Shown: piece after piece, positions 27,839-42,083 of the stretch
Numbering within the stretch: position 1 is the first letter of the stretch
Layout: every line of letters begins with the position of its first letter
Assembly: GCA_026413225.1 (NCBI GenBank)
Contig: CM048553.1
Span: forward strand, 44,556,001-44,620,000
DNA length: 64,000 nt
From: Otis tarda
Taxonomy: Eukaryota > Chordata > Aves > Otidiformes > Otididae
Direction: 5' to 3'
Notes under the pieces: model-generated
Databases searched by the model: none
Seen by the model: only the letters and a program-made list of their open reading frames with translations
What the model was told of the DNA's origin: nothing
Program-made: the position numbers and the translations under genes

Positions 27839-29733
27839 GTAAAGCAGACCAAGTATAACATTAGGAAGCATAACTATGTTGCCTTCTGAATTCTTGGAAA
27901 GAGACCCAAACACTGTACCACCAATAAACTACCTCAACTGGATTTTGCAATTCACTGATACGAGCATTATTTATTGTAGTAATAATTCGAAAATATTAAT
28001 ATTACAATTACATAATAATTTATTATTAGTTCCCCATTCAATAAGAATTTAAGAAAAAGCAAGGACTATGGTTTAAAAAGTGATAAAATGCTGGTGGTAT
28101 AGTAGGAGATGAAAATGGTCTACCATCAGGGCCTGTCAACAGAGAACAGCAGCTATACAGGTCTTCCATGAGAAAATTTGATGTTTCCAACACTATCCTA
28201 TTTTGAGGGAATAAAAAAAAATGTTTTAAAAATATCAGAAGCACACGATATGAACATTTTGCATGTAATTTACTTATCTCATTGGACTTAAGAATTGTCA
28301 TTTTCCCATTTCTAATCAAACTAAGCATTTCCATATTCTCCAGTGGAAACGTGTACTCTAAAAAAAAAAAAAAAAAAACAAATCAATTTCTAGGTATTTC
28401 AACATTCAATTGCACATCCACAACATGGTGCACTGCTCATTGAAGCTATCACTCAGATGCAAGTCTGCCATGCACCCAAAGGAATGTTCACAGCAGAAAA
28501 AAAACACCTCTTAAAAGACCTTCCTTCTTTTCTCTCCTTGTTCTGAACACATCTCAGAAACCAACCATCTGCAAGTAAGTTTTCACTGCTCTAAGCTCAA
28601 TAAGTCTTCAAGGCAAGACTGCCAAATCTTTCCATTGTGTAATGCATTCCTAGTGACTCCAATTCTCCCCATACCCTTCTTCCCCAGTTAAGTCAGTTTT
28701 CTAGACCAAATTTTGTACAACTTCCAGTTTGAATTCATAATGCCATAGAGGTTTTTTTCAGATAAAGAATTTTGCAACTGGACGACTGCAATCCCAGTCA
28801 AATCTTCAGTTATAGATTCAATCTGCTAAAAAACTCACCTCTTTTGGAAAGCAGAATTGCACTAATTACTTCCTTGGGTTCATAAACTAGTCCGCATGGG
28901 AATCCATGCTTCATAGTTGGACTGTGCATAATCCCAGAGCTCACCCGTTTAAGAATTGGTACGGATGCCAAAATACTGCACAGTAGCATAGACAAATCCT
29001 TTGACTAAAGACAAAATCTTCCATAATCTCCAAACAGTAAAATGGTTTTCATTATACGATGACCTAACACAACAACTACTTCTAGATGGAGAGGCATACT
29101 GGGTTTCTACAGCAGGCTAGCCTTGGTTTCAGCCTTTTGGAGATTTTTCTTCCCCAGTTACTTTCTCCCTGATGGACAGAGGAGATTTTCTCTCTAAACA
29201 TCACTTTAGGTCTTCCACAGACACTTTTTCTCCTATGCCAGCCTCACAAAACATACTTTATGATCTACTTTTTATTTTGCTTTACCCATAAAAATGCAAA
29301 TCGTCCAGATAAAATACATTGATTTGAAACAGCACAAAGTCTTCACCCTGATTTAAAACTCTGATAGGCAATATCACCTTCTTTATCATATTAGTAGAGT
29401 AATAATTCATGTATTTCCTCTTCTCAGACTGCTGGAGTTTACTATTCCAGACAACATGACAAATGCTATACTCCACTAGATATTTCAGTATCATGAACTC
29501 AAGAACAGAAGCAGCTCACCAACAGAAGAATTTGACTACCTTCTCCTTCTACCACTTTATTCTAAATATTTCTGAGTTTCGAAACATGTGTCTTCCTTTC
29601 ACTCCATTCTAATTTTCCTCCAGTCATTGCCAGGGCATGTTCTTCACTGATTCCATAATCCTCAAAAAGAGGACATTTTCAAGAGTAAGGAATCAAACTA
29701 TCCTGTAATTCTCTTCCTTTTTTTAAACTTAGG

Positions 29734-29756
29734 AGAAAAAAAAAAAAAAAAAAAAA
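29734..29756. repeat. Poly-A run
   Basis: About 22 A on the plus strand, intron 1. No target-site duplication recognised. Confidence 0.85.
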
Positions 29757-32073
29757 CCACCAAAAACCTACAAACTACGTAAGAATTATAGCATAGAAAG
29801 TAAATTACTATATCAAAGAAAAGTAAAGTTTATGGTTCCGGTAACTGAATGAGATGTCACACAGGAATATTTCATTTTTAGGAAACTGAATTTTATTAAG
29901 CCATCTTGGAGACGTTATTTATGCAACTGCTCAATTCTTTTTTTCCCCTTTTACCTTGAGCCATAAGATTAATGGAATTGTTCATGCCCATAAAGATAAA
30001 GCATAGCATACGCATCTGACAGTCAAGGACTTTATTACTGAAAATCATCTCTAAAGTTGTCATTTAAAGACAGGTGGTTGGGAGAACATGCTTACATTTC
30101 AGTAACTGTTTAACATACTTTATTCATTAAAGTTCCTCAATTTATCATTTCCAAACATAAGAAAACGTAAGAATCACCATGTTCACTAAAAGCTTTACTG
30201 ACTTTGAATATCTCTGAATGAAAACTGGATTTTTAAAACAGTAATTTCTCTGCATTATTGTAATTGCATATCAGTCTAGCTGAACTACAATTTGCTGGAT
30301 ACTTTTAGAAGTTCCACATCTAAAATGGAGATAAGAAATAGAGGAAGTACTATCCACAGCTAACAGATGAACTGCTTGTTTCTGATCATCATGCCCTTCA
30401 TGATTTTAACATCCACAGAACTCTCACACAAACAAAATCTTAAGAGAAATCCCCTTTCCTGTTTTGTCAAGTCCCAGTCCAAGTTTACAAGAAAGTCTGC
30501 TTTATGGACCAAAATGTCACTTCTTTCTCAGCATCTGCAGAAGCTACAATTGCTACTGACTAGCTCATCAATTCATCAACTTCTGCTTGCCATGTCAATT
30601 ATTTTCAACAGTCTGAAATTCTATAATCAGCAACAGACATGCTGCCCAAATTTTATTTAAGTAAAAAGAGACTACAGTAAGGATAAATATGAATATTAGT
30701 TTTCTAATTTCAAATAGAGTTGCCTAGGGGTTGCTTTTAATGACCGAGGGAGGAAAAATAAGCTTAAAAATAATGAATTCATTTTTACCCATCAGGCTTT
30801 AGAATTCATACAGATTTTTTGAAAAGTACATTCATCGTACTAATCTATGCTTTAGCACAACACAGTCATATTAAGGGGTAACAACTGCAATTTAGGGACA
30901 AAGACATTAACAAAAGGTACACAGTTGAGCTGATACCATATACAGCAATTATGGCTCACAGCCCACCAAACTGGCTGGCTGCCTAATGCTACTTTGTGCC
31001 ATTAGTAGTCCTTGCCACCTTCCTTTTTATTTGCTCTAAATTCACTACTGCTTAATAATTAAGCAGACTCCAATTTTTGTATTCCAGATCAGAGAGAAAA
31101 GGCTAGCAGTGACATAATTGGGGGAATAAATGGGCCGGTGCAATCTTACCTCTGGCAATATTATTATCCAGCTCAATTCAGGTCACAGATTAAAAACAGA
31201 GCTTCCAGATATGAAAATACATTTTCCTTCATAAGAAAAACAACCAAGATCTAAACCAAAACAAGAACAGAGTACTTCCATGTCACTTCTATTAATTTGC
31301 CTGCAATGAAAGGACATTAAGCTTTAGAAAGACACACTTCTATGTGATTCTAAAACAAGACAGAGGAAACGTACAAGAGCTAACCAGTTACACACACCAA
31401 CTCCATTCCGTATCTGGGGGGAAGGCAGTGCTCTGTATGACACAAGACTCTGCTGCTAAATTGATTCTCATCGAAGCCATGTCCACAGGATAGTCATTTG
31501 CAGTCATCTGGACACCAAAATGAAGGAAGCTGGCTGGTTTATCCTCTCTCAATCCCAACTTTCCACCTTAACCAGGAGCAAGGCTTTGCTCCTTTGAGAC
31601 AGTAAAATTACAGAGACCTACTTCGGAGCCTGCATGGACAATGGCTTCTGTGCTTCAAGCCTTTACACAATATTGGTCTGTCCCAACCAGCAAAAAAAAC
31701 CTACACCAATAAACCACACAGCTATCAGAAATCAGGCTCTCTTTTTCTTCTTTGTTTCACAAAATCTAGCTAAAGTAGGTTTTACATTAAGACTGAGATT
31801 TCACCTAGTCATCCCAAGAGGATGCAAAGGAGTAGAATGCATGTACTTTGCTTAGTCAAGGAATATTGGAAAAGTACCTTAAGTCTATCCAGAGAAACCA
31901 CTGTTAGGAGGTCCTATAAGCAAGCTAGGTGAGAAGTAGCAAGTAAATGAGAAAAATTGACTGATTTGCTTTCATTACCATAACAAATAGCCTACAAAAA
32001 AGAACTAAATATAGAGGGAAGGGAGGAATAACTAAAAATTGGAAAAAAATCTGAATTTCCTCCCCAAAATAAA

Positions 32074-32096
32074 GTGTGTGTATATATATATATATA
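32074..32096. repeat. (GT)n(TA)n microsatellite
   Basis: GTGTGTG followed by eight TA units, in intron 1. Likely length-polymorphic. Confidence 0.9.
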
Positions 32097-33340
32097 AAAT
32101 GAGACATTCAACTACATCTAGCTTGTAAAAGCAGCTTTTCCATATTAATATTTGTAATGCTCTCTGCTCACATTAGCGGTTGTCAAAACTGCTGCTGAGC
32201 AAAGAGCTGCATCACCACACAGTTTTTAAACATCTCCCACAACAATGCCAAACGTGCCACATATCTTACTGCCTATTCTTTTCTGTAACAAAAAAAAAAA
32301 AAACCATATCAAAATTGTAAGCAATACAGGAATAGCTGACCTTCCATAAAAACATGTCACTTTTTTGCTTGACACTTTCTGCAATGAATTCCATAAGATC
32401 TGACAGGTTTGGCAAGCACGCTTCACATCAAAAATTGCCAAGTGCCTAGCATCAACTCATCGTCCACAAAGTACTTACAAAATACAGTATGAAACAAATA
32501 GTTTAGAAGATGACCTAACATATCAAAAATACAACTCTCCAACAAGCCAAATAACAAATTCAGGAAGCCTGAAATGCTGAACCAAAGGCTCAACCACATA
32601 CATTAAACACACTAAGGCTGGCTTTCCTAAAATGTAAGCATTCCACTCACCTATCTGAAGGAAAGTAATCAAAAAGAAGACATCACTAAATGCAGCCACT
32701 GTGAACACAGTTGCTCAGAGCACTAATGAGTCCAATAGTGACTGACACTATCATATATTATTCTTTCAATGATCTCTACTTTAAGCAGAGAAATGCGCGC
32801 ACACATAGAACACGTTTCCAGGAAGGTCATATATGAAGGCAGACCAATAATGAAGCAAGATTTGACAAAGGACAGGATTTTACAGAGGTTTCTGTCTGCC
32901 ACTTGCCATATTCTGCAGGAGACTTCATGGACTGCAAAAAGATGTGACTTTAGCCTGGTCTTTCTGGTACTTGCTATTACAACATCCATAAATGAATCAA
33001 ATATATCCATTTGACAGCCTAGTTCTCAGGCGACATAATGAGAGAGAAAATTCAGTCAGACAACATAATGATCCCAAAAAATACACTCACAGGGAGTCTG
33101 GAATTGCTGGTTTTGTATCAGCACTACCATGCGACAGACTTTAAAGAAAACCACATCCCATTGAATTTGTGTGAGTCAGCCAGGTCTAAATCACAATCTT
33201 ACCTCAAAATACTATCATGCATAATCAAAATTCTCTGCAATTTGTAGCTACTAAGTTTTGGCAATCCCAAACATACACATCCCCGAAAGAAGCTGCTGAA
33301 CAAAAAATATCTATTCAATTCAAACATTAATTCAATTTAA

Positions 33341-33793
33341 CCTGGAATACTGTGTCCAGTTCTGGAGGCCCCAACATAAGAAGGACATGAACCAGTTGGA
33401 GAGGGTCCAGCATGTTCAGCATGGAGAAGAGGAGGCTCCGGGAAGACCTTATAGTGGCCTTCCAGTACCTAAAGGGGGCCTACAAGAAAGACGGGGGAAA
33501 AACTCTTCAGCAGGACCTGTTGTGACAGGACGAGGAGTCATGGTTTTAAAATAGAGGGAGGTAAATTCAGATTAGATATTAGGAAAAAATTTTTACACTG
33601 AGGGTGGTAGAACACTGGAACAGGTTGGTCAGAGAGGTGGTGGATGCCCCTTCCCTGGAAACATTCAAGGCCAGGTTGGATGAAGCTCGGAGCAACCTGA
33701 TCTAGTTGGAGATGTCCCTGCTTCTTGCAGGGGGGTTGGACTAGATGAGCTTTAAAGGTCCCTTCCAACCCAAACTATTCTATGATTCTATGA
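33341..33793 (+). mobile_element. CR1 LINE, 3' fragment with internal deletion
   Basis: It starts at CCTGGAATACTGTGTCCAGT, in the last third of the CR1 reverse-transcriptase ORF, and runs to the 3' tail CTATGATTCTATGA. Compared with the copy at 49010, about 90 bp are missing after GGAGAGGGTCCAG near 33410. The reading frame is disrupted. It is 5'-truncated, as most CR1 copies are, and antisense to OSBPL10 in intron 1. Confidence 0.93.
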
Positions 33794-36700
33794 ATTTAAA
33801 TACCCACACACTCCTCTCCTTCACCTTCAGCAACTAGAGCCTGTCCTCTGAAGTACATTAAGAGAGATGGATACTATTACTAGAAGGGCAGAAAACGTAG
33901 GAAGGAAGCAGTAAACCCTCACACGCACCCCCCCACCTGTATCTACTACAAAGTCTCTTTGACTGGCCTCATCCTAAACTTTCATATCAATTCCCTCAAC
34001 AACTGGTATCAGCAGGGTGTTTATCAACATTCTTCACACAGGAAATCCAAAACACACCAGCTACTGAGAGGAAAATTAACTCCACCCCTGCCAAAACCAG
34101 GACAAGGGAGTTAACCTGCATATAAATAAGAGGTTGCTTTAAGACTGACTGTAAAAACCCCAAAGTCACAGGAAAGGTATTTTAAGTCATGCAACTGAAT
34201 TATAAATTCAATGCTGTAACATTTTGTATACAGTAAACATTGAACATAACACCTAAATCGCAGAACTGTCTTCACTGTTACTAAGCTCTTCTCTCATTTT
34301 TAATTATTAACCATGAAATATAAAAGGTTAAATATGATTCATAAAATCTCTTAATAAAAAGATGTCACCAACTTAACAGTTTGCAATAGAAAGATGTTGC
34401 TGAAAATTAATTAGAGCAATCACACATGTCACAGTTTATGGAGACAGAACCTCAGTTTTATTATGACCACTCTGCTGCCAACAAGTGAGGGACAATTTAC
34501 AGAGGAAATTAAGTGGAGGGATGAAGGAGTAGACAAGCAGAACAGTCTGGCAATAGGATGTTCCAAAAGTTTTTCAGTAAATTTACCTAAAACTAAGTAA
34601 ACAGAAATCTGAAGAATCATTTGACACTATAGTCAAGAATAAAGAACCCCACTAGCTAGACTTCCAGTGACCATCCAGAGCAAAACGCTCTCCTGCACTG
34701 GACTATATAGGCTCATTATTAGGTTAGTGAAGACTGGCTTTTTTTTTTTTCCTACTTCTCAACAAAATGAGTTCATCAACATCTTGAACATATTCTTAAA
34801 GAAAATACTTAGTTGGTTACTTCATCTTTTTTGACGAGGTTAATTTTCTGTCATTTTAGTAAGCTGCATTCCATTACCATGCAATCAACAGGACATCAGA
34901 GCCATAGCAAAGGGAGTGAGGAGCATGCAAGGAGATTGCCCCTTTTTTTTGTTGATAGCATGCTCTTAGTTCAAGAAATCTCAGTAAATCATACCCTCTG
35001 AGGGCTATTTTAGTGACATGCTGTTTTATTGTATTTATCAACAGGGATAAAACTGTAGAGAATAATTCTGAAGCTTCTGTTATTCTCATTTGGTCTTTTC
35101 TATTTCCAGCACTACTAAGTATCCTAAACTACAGTGTATGGCCTGAGGTTTGGGGAGTTTATTTCTCAATTACAGAAGAATAACTATAGTGCTATTTTTT
35201 CTCATTCATTTCTCTCGTATGCCATATTCTTGACTTCCGTCTTACTGCCTTGACTTACTGTTTTCCATGTACATTTTTACCTATGTACATGGAAAAAATA
35301 AGCCGACAAGTGAAAATACAAATCTACTATATTCTGTATGTTCAACACCCTCAGGTATGCTGTCCACAGATCTAGTTATATCACTCTTTCTACGCTTAAA
35401 GGTGACTGGCAGGCAGGAAAAGTATCCTCTTTCTTCCTTTGTGACATACGAGAGACACGTAGGATGCTCTCCTTCTGTCATATCACCCTAGAGATACTAG
35501 TTCCAGGTTTCTCTAGTTTTTCTGGAAGAGTAATCTGGCAGAAACACCACCACAAGATAATAAATAAATAAATATTAAAATTCCTTCATGTAGAGCAAGC
35601 AGGGAAGTATTCAAAAGGTACACAGGAAGCTAAAGGAGTCTGTAAAAGCATCCCATCTTCTGTGCACACTTTCTCAGAATATATTTTTGCATTCCAAATC
35701 TTGAAAAACTTCAGACAGGCACCACTTTAAAATACTAGGAGTCACGTTTATTACTGAATACCTGCAGGCTCCAAATCACAAGTGCCACCAATGCATGCTG
35801 CGGCAGGAGAAGCTGTTATGTCGTCCCATTGTCTGCTCCCCTCCACTTCATTGCCAGAGATCGTCACCCCTGCAGAGCAGCAACCAGCCAACCCTATTGA
35901 AGTCCTGTGCTCTGTGAAACGAAAACTAATGGACTAATGGCAGATGATAGTGTATCGCTGTGCCACATTATGAACAGCAGCAGCTGATGGCACTGACTCA
36001 TAACGTCTACTACAATGAACGGTTAAATGAGTGAGGAAGAAGCATGAGTGGTAAACAAGCGATCAGAAACAGGCCTCAGTTAAGTATTAACGGAAACAGA
36101 TGATAACTTCCCTCTCCCTCAGAAACTGGAGTGCTAGGCCTACTGCCAAGCATGAGTTACATGTACATATCTTAGAATTTTTTTTCAAAAACATAGAACA
36201 GCTAACCTCACCTCATGTCTGCAGCTCAGCTGTTTGTAAAAACCTCATCCAAACTTTATGGTCCTCTTCTCTCCTTCCTCCCCTGCTGCATGGTCACAAC
36301 CCATTCCTTGGGTCCTCTCTAGTACTCATCAAACTCAGTGCCAACTAATTCAATTTGCTAAAGCAGGGGGGAAAAAAAATTGAAGGAACAGACAGTTGGG
36401 AGATGGTTACCCCATTCAGCCGTAGGTAGGTGAAACAGTGGTTCATCTTCTGATCTCACAGAAGCAGTTGGTACAAACTGCCACAAAAGCAAAGGAGGTC
36501 ATTTCAGACACCATTTACCAGCTCAACCCAAACCACAAAATACATTTATGCTAATTATATCAGCAGACAACAGCTGGAATATGCAAAATAATTTGTAACT
36601 ACTAAATCATCATAAAAGTCTACAGAGAGAGATAAGCCATGTTCATTTTTTCCTCTGAACTATGTAATAACTGTTACATTTTCTTCTCCTAATCTGCTCT

Positions 36701-37619
36701 TCCAACATTGTTATTTGGAAGAAAGTCAGATATATTAATTCTGTGCAAGTTGCTGATATGAGACTCTAGAGAACACGACATTCCTCTGGAAGCTAACACT
36801 CTTCCAAAAATTATATATAGCCTGGTTTACATTTGATGCATTTCCATGGATGAAGACTTAGGAACAGACATCCTCTTATAATTGTTTGCATTCTATGTGA
36901 ACTACATTATTCCAGAATGACATTATTGAAGAAAATACATGAAGTACTTCTGGTATTTCTCAATACATACAATTCCTTTATGATCAGTAAATTAAAATTT
37001 TTTTAAAAAATGTTAATCATCAGATATGAGTCCTCAATCTCTAAACCACTTACAAATAGAAATACAATATCTTGCACGCTTCCACCATATTCCACAGCAA
37101 TGGTGCAAAATAAACAGCAATTGTTACCTCAGAATCTCAGTAAATTGTTACATCAACACAACTGGGCAAAGTGGAGAAAGTTGCCCTTAGAAAGCACAAC
37201 CGAAAATCAGTTGTAATTTCTCACTCTCCGGTCTCAAGGAAGAACTGCTGATCTGCACTTTAAAAACCTAGCTCAGCTAAACTAGCCTTCCTCTATTTGT
37301 TGTCACCTCAAAAGTTCTGTTCTGTCATCCTCCTGTCTCTGTTCCCATCACCGGCCAGTAGCAGCACTCAGCACTGCATTCCAGTATAACTTATACAATA
37401 ACAAGAGTTGCAGTTAGCTAAACAATAATGCAGCCAGGTCAGTCTTTGGGTAGAAGAGGAACTTTGCAGAGTTGCCCATCCAGCAAGAAACAGATTCATT
37501 TCCTCTGCAGCTACAAGCATTACATGGAAGCCACCAGCCAATATTTTCAGCTGTAGGTCTGTGATGGATACACTTGACCCCCAGCCATACTTCGGTTCAG
37601 GCTGACTAAGGAGCAAAAA
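33794..37619 (-). other. Intron 1 stretch, no gene seen
   Basis: Contains the hairpin at 35261. The 35740-36080 part has less simple sequence and could be an old repeat or a conserved element, but I cannot identify it. Confidence 0.7.
35261..35296. repeat. Perfect inverted repeat, 14-bp arms, 8-nt loop
   Basis: TTTTCCATGTACAT, loop TTTTACCT, ATGTACATGGAAAA. The arms match at all 14 positions. Intron 1. Confidence 0.9.
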
Positions 37620-38012
37620 ATGTAAGATAACCAAAGCACAGAACAAGACATCAGTTGACCAAGTCTGAGACTATGACTGGATCCAGCTCCACCTAGGCTC
37701 CATAAGGAGTTTAGAAAGCAAGGGGGTCCACTCTGAATCTCATGACTCAATGGGAGAGTCTTCCTTATTCTTTGCATCTCTGATCTCTGCGCGAATCATT
37801 CTAACTCGATGCTAACTCTATTTTCCTTTACGTGTTTCTTCCACGCAGTAATGAATAAGGTGAACTTTGTAATCAAACTTACTGAACCTTGTTAAACCAC
37901 TGTTAAACTTTATTAAACTCCATGAAATTTATTGAACTCTGTCAAATTATTATTTTACCTCAATAAAACATATCACTGCTTCTCCGAGTGAGGTGCATTC
38001 CACTCATTTGCA
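37620..38012 (+). mobile_element. Probable LTR remnant of an ERVL-like element (intron 1)
   Basis: The right part has the shape of a plus-oriented LTR end. It has degenerate repeats of a TTAAACTTTATT kind (about 37880-37945), then CAATAAAACA as a polyadenylation signal (about 37960). A GAGTGAGGTGCATTCCACTC stretch follows, and the end is TTTGCA at 38012. This resembles the 3' end of avian ERVL LTRs that I recall. The left boundary is uncertain and I could not find a convincing target-site duplication, so it is probably old or partial. It is antisense to OSBPL10. Confidence 0.45.
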
Positions 38013-39398
38013 GCAAGACTGCACGCATTAGTTATCGTATATAGCAATCCTGACTTGACACCTTGCCCAGCACACAGAGAAGTTCACTTGCTGCCCCATT
38101 ATCAACTTTCAGTTTTTTCTGAACTCCTGGGAAGTAAGCTCTTACGCCATTATGTGCAACAACTTTTTCCCAGGCTGAAAACACAGCCCCTCCCACAGTA
38201 ACAACTACTTTACTAATATGTTTCTTAGACAGACAGTCAAAGAAAACAGACAGTTAGTACAACTGGCACCACTCACTGCCAGCAGTCTCTCAGGTCAGGT
38301 TTGTGCTCTGCTCATTCTGATAAAATATATTATAGCAAAATAGCAGGTCTTTTTCCATGTGATAGGAAATAACATCAAGTTGTGAGATTTCCATTAAACT
38401 TGAAGTTTAATAGTTATAGCACCAGCTAGAACACCAAATCTTATTTTCAGTGCCTGAACATCTAAGCTACATTACAAACGTCCTCATGAACCTCCACAGT
38501 CATAATAATGAAATGCTAGAGGGAGATTTGGAAGAAGGAACGATCAAGTTGTTATGGCTTTACCATTTCCTCACCTAGCAGTTATAAGCAATATGTTTTC
38601 CTTCCATTACCAGAAGCCTTTAAAGAAGCTTTAAAAATCAGAAGCAAAATTACTCTACTGTACTGAGTTCTCTTCAGTAATGACTTAGAATTTAATTTCT
38701 TTCCTTCAAGTGTCGTTCAAAAAAACCCTTCCTTCTAGCTTTTTTCCTTGTCCCTAATTATGATAAAAATCAATGCTGTGTTAAGTACTTCTCTATTTAA
38801 CCACTTGTTTGCAGTTTTCTTTTCATTTATTCCCAAATGTTATCAACTGTTGGCAAACACTCTTAACAGATGCTATTCCTTAGCTGTTAGTTTCTCTTAT
38901 CTGGCACCTCAGACGAGATGTTATTTGAGACCTTCAGAATGTATACCATCATTACCCCCCTTTCACAACAAAATAACTCCTCTCACTCATTGTATCTGAG
39001 ACACTCAAATTATAATCAGAAACACTCAAGCAAAAAAAACAGGGGGAAGAAAAATCCCAAAAGAAATGTCAGTCCCAACTGAAAACTGGAACTACAGGAG
39101 AGATGCATTTTTGTTTTAACAGCCATTTCTAAAAACTTACTATTTCTCGAAGGAAATCATTGTAAGGAAGTATTACTCCTTTACTTTAGGGAGCATAGAC
39201 TGTAAGTCGTATTTTCTAACAGAGTTCTGACATTTGAAGGTCATTCCTGCTCTGCAGTGCTCTTTGGTACCCTACTACCTGCCTTCACCACACTCCTCAG
39301 TACTCACACTGGTCCCGCACTGCAGCATTTGATAAAGCACCCGCTCTGCTCTTCATTTCATTCTGAGCAGTGATAAGCAGACAGCACGGTAAAAGGAT

Positions 39399-39438
<40 letters not shown>

Positions 39439-42083
39439 CCAAACCTCACAACCTAAATACATTTGGAAGAAGAAGTCCTTAATAACACACTCAAACACCG
39501 CAATAATAGTAAGCGTTTCCTTAGACTTCTCTAGTAAATCCCACACTTGCCGTTAGAACTGCAATAGCCAGAATAATTTCAGGATCAAATTCAGTAGCAA
39601 GGATTTCAAGAAACAGAATGTCTTTCTCCTGAAGGGGAAAACATAAGGTGGTAATTTTTCCCTTCAGCTGTATAATCATGCTACAACTTAACTGAACCTC
39701 TGAATCCAGTGCTGGCAAATGCATGTAGAAAGGGGGAAGGGTGGGGAATAAACCAACTCATAAGTGCGTATAAAATACTCTTTAAGAGATCCATCACAAT
39801 TAGTCCCGGGGGGGGAAGGGGGGATGACACGGGACATCCAAACAAAACAAAACAAAAAAAAAACCCCACCAATAGAAGCATAGAACAAGTGGAAATAAAT
39901 AGTTACAGCAGAGATCCCATAGTTTTCTCATTTCCAGAACTAAGTTATAGTTTCATAATTCCGGTATTTTACTTTTTAAAAGTATGCGATTCAGCATTCC
40001 AATAATTAAATCCAGTTAAGGGAATTATTTAATTAAAGTTAAAACTCAACATGAGTACAGTAGGTATTTTCAGTCTCTCAGACATCTGTTCTTGATATCC
40101 TGACACCATCTCAAACGAGCACTGTGAGAAACGACACTGTATTTTTTTCCTATACCAGCTGCTTTCTCTATTACTACTGACAGTCCCATTAAGCTTTCCA
40201 GCTCCCTCGGTTGAGACACCTATTCCACGCCCCTTGTGTTCAATCTCTTCAAATGTCACTTCTGAAAAATCAATTTGCAAGCTCAAGAGGAACAAAATCC
40301 AAAAAGGCTTCGTATAATTAGCCTGCTCTCTGAAACCTGAGGTCACAGCTCATCCATCTCTAATTTTTAGCATGTGTAACATTTTCATATCTGACCTCTT
40401 TACTTCCACTATTTCCTTCTCTTCAGTCCATCTCCTACAGCACTACTGCCCCTACACTTGCTGTCACTGTATCAAAAGCAAGATCAAACAAATGGGAAAG
40501 GACAGAGATCCTTAGAATATGGGAAGGAGGACAGGTGGATTCACACAATCTATCTGATCCTAGAGAAAAGCTTCATATTCAACTGCTAACCTGTTTGCTC
40601 AGCGCAAGAAGGAGCCGGACTGTATCTGGCATCTGTTCAGCCCTCTTCCTCAGAGCTTTAATTCTTCCATGCAAAAACTAGCACAGACAAAATATAAGAA
40701 CCCAAGTTATGACGCTAACAGTTGTAAGCTGCTACAGTCCGCTTATAAGGTCCAGCTATTTCCTGCGCCTTGCCCCTCAACTCCGAGACTCCCACCAGAA
40801 TCTCTGGGCCCAAGGAGCATCCACCTAAGTCTCCTACCAGCTTTCACAGCTGTCTGACCCCTCTACAAAAGGTCATGCACAGGGAGATACTTTCAATACT
40901 TTTTTCCCCACACTGACGGAAGCACAGCGTGTTATAAGGAGCTCTGAGCCCTCTGCCTAGGTTTGAACCATCAGCCAGCCTTTAGTCCACAGCAAAGCAA
41001 AAATACAGTACAGGTTACAAGATTTATTTTGGCCAACAACATTTAAACCACCGCACTGAATCAAATAAGCTGTGCCATACCTGCAACCTACCCTTTGCCG
41101 TTGAGCCCAAGGGCTGTGAATTAGTTCAGTAGAGCTCAACAACTAATACCAGTCTGAGCTCACCGGCACAGGTAAACTCCAGGCCATACAGCACTGACCA
41201 CACCGAAGCAGGGCTCCAGGCGTTGATACCAGCCATCAGAAACCACCACAACAAAACACTCTAGAGAAACGCTTGACTAGGTCCTGCAAGCAGTACAGGG
41301 CACACAAGGACATAAAGGCTGGAAAAGCACTGGATTACCAGAAAGCTGCAGAATGAAACTTGTAATTTGAACCTCTGACCCCCTGGGAAGGAGAGAGCAG
41401 CTGAAGAAGGCTGTCATAACAGAGGTTATCAGTTGCTTACTGTCTGCAACTGATTCTCATGTTTGTACTTGCATCTGAGAGCTTTGCTTCAAGATAGTGG
41501 CTGTTCTCATCACTCCTTATGACTATCAAGTCTAAATTAGTATCTTAATTAAAGAAGAAGGATAAGAGTACCAGTGAAGTCATCATTTTCCCAGAGTAAT
41601 TACGTTTTCATTAGGGTTTTTACTGTCATACTGTAACAACTAGGGGGAAAACTAGCAGTCCTGTTAGCAAGTTATTTAACGACAGAAGAAAACTGAGGAA
41701 TAAGAAGTTTCTGGTATTCCAGTCTCTAGTCGTGTTTTTCTCATCCAGGAGTGAAGTGACTCAGCTAAACAGAACCACTCCCAGCTTTTACTTCTGGGGA
41801 AAATTACCAACCTTCTCCTAACCCGTGCAACTTGGGACTTGGGAGGAGAAGAGGATATTCTGAAACAAGCCTCAAAAGCATGTTTAGATTAAAGTGCCTT
41901 CCCAGAGAGAAAGAGATGGAGAGAAAATGAGAAAAAGAAAATAACAATATGAACCAACATTTTATCAGCAACGTCCAGATCCCTTGCATTTAACTGTCTC
42001 TGCAATGATTAATTTACTTCGTACACTAAACTGCACTCCTTACTGGGTGTGGAACAATTGCAGACATACTACATGAAGCCTGG
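38013..42083 (-). other. Intron 1 stretch, no gene seen
   Basis: Unremarkable A/T-rich DNA with the 33-A run and a short G-run at about 39788. Nothing else recognised. Confidence 0.7.
39405..39437. repeat. Poly-A run, 33 A
   Basis: The longest homopolymer in the window. It could be a retroposon tail, but I see no recognisable body upstream and no flanking duplication. Confidence 0.9.

Larger units (their letters stand above)
22628..33340 (-). other. Intron 1, exon-2-proximal 10.7 kb, no gene seen
   Basis: A/T-rich DNA with homopolymer and simple repeats (listed separately). No transposon with recognisable ends and no open frame with family features. Confidence 0.75.

Noticed and set aside
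35740-36080. Possible DNA transposon or conserved element
   Set aside because: The composition differs slightly from its surroundings, but I see no terminal inverted repeats, target duplication or coding remnant.
39400-39440. Processed pseudogene or SINE tail
   Set aside because: A 33-A run is present, but there is no recognisable gene body upstream and no flanking duplication.
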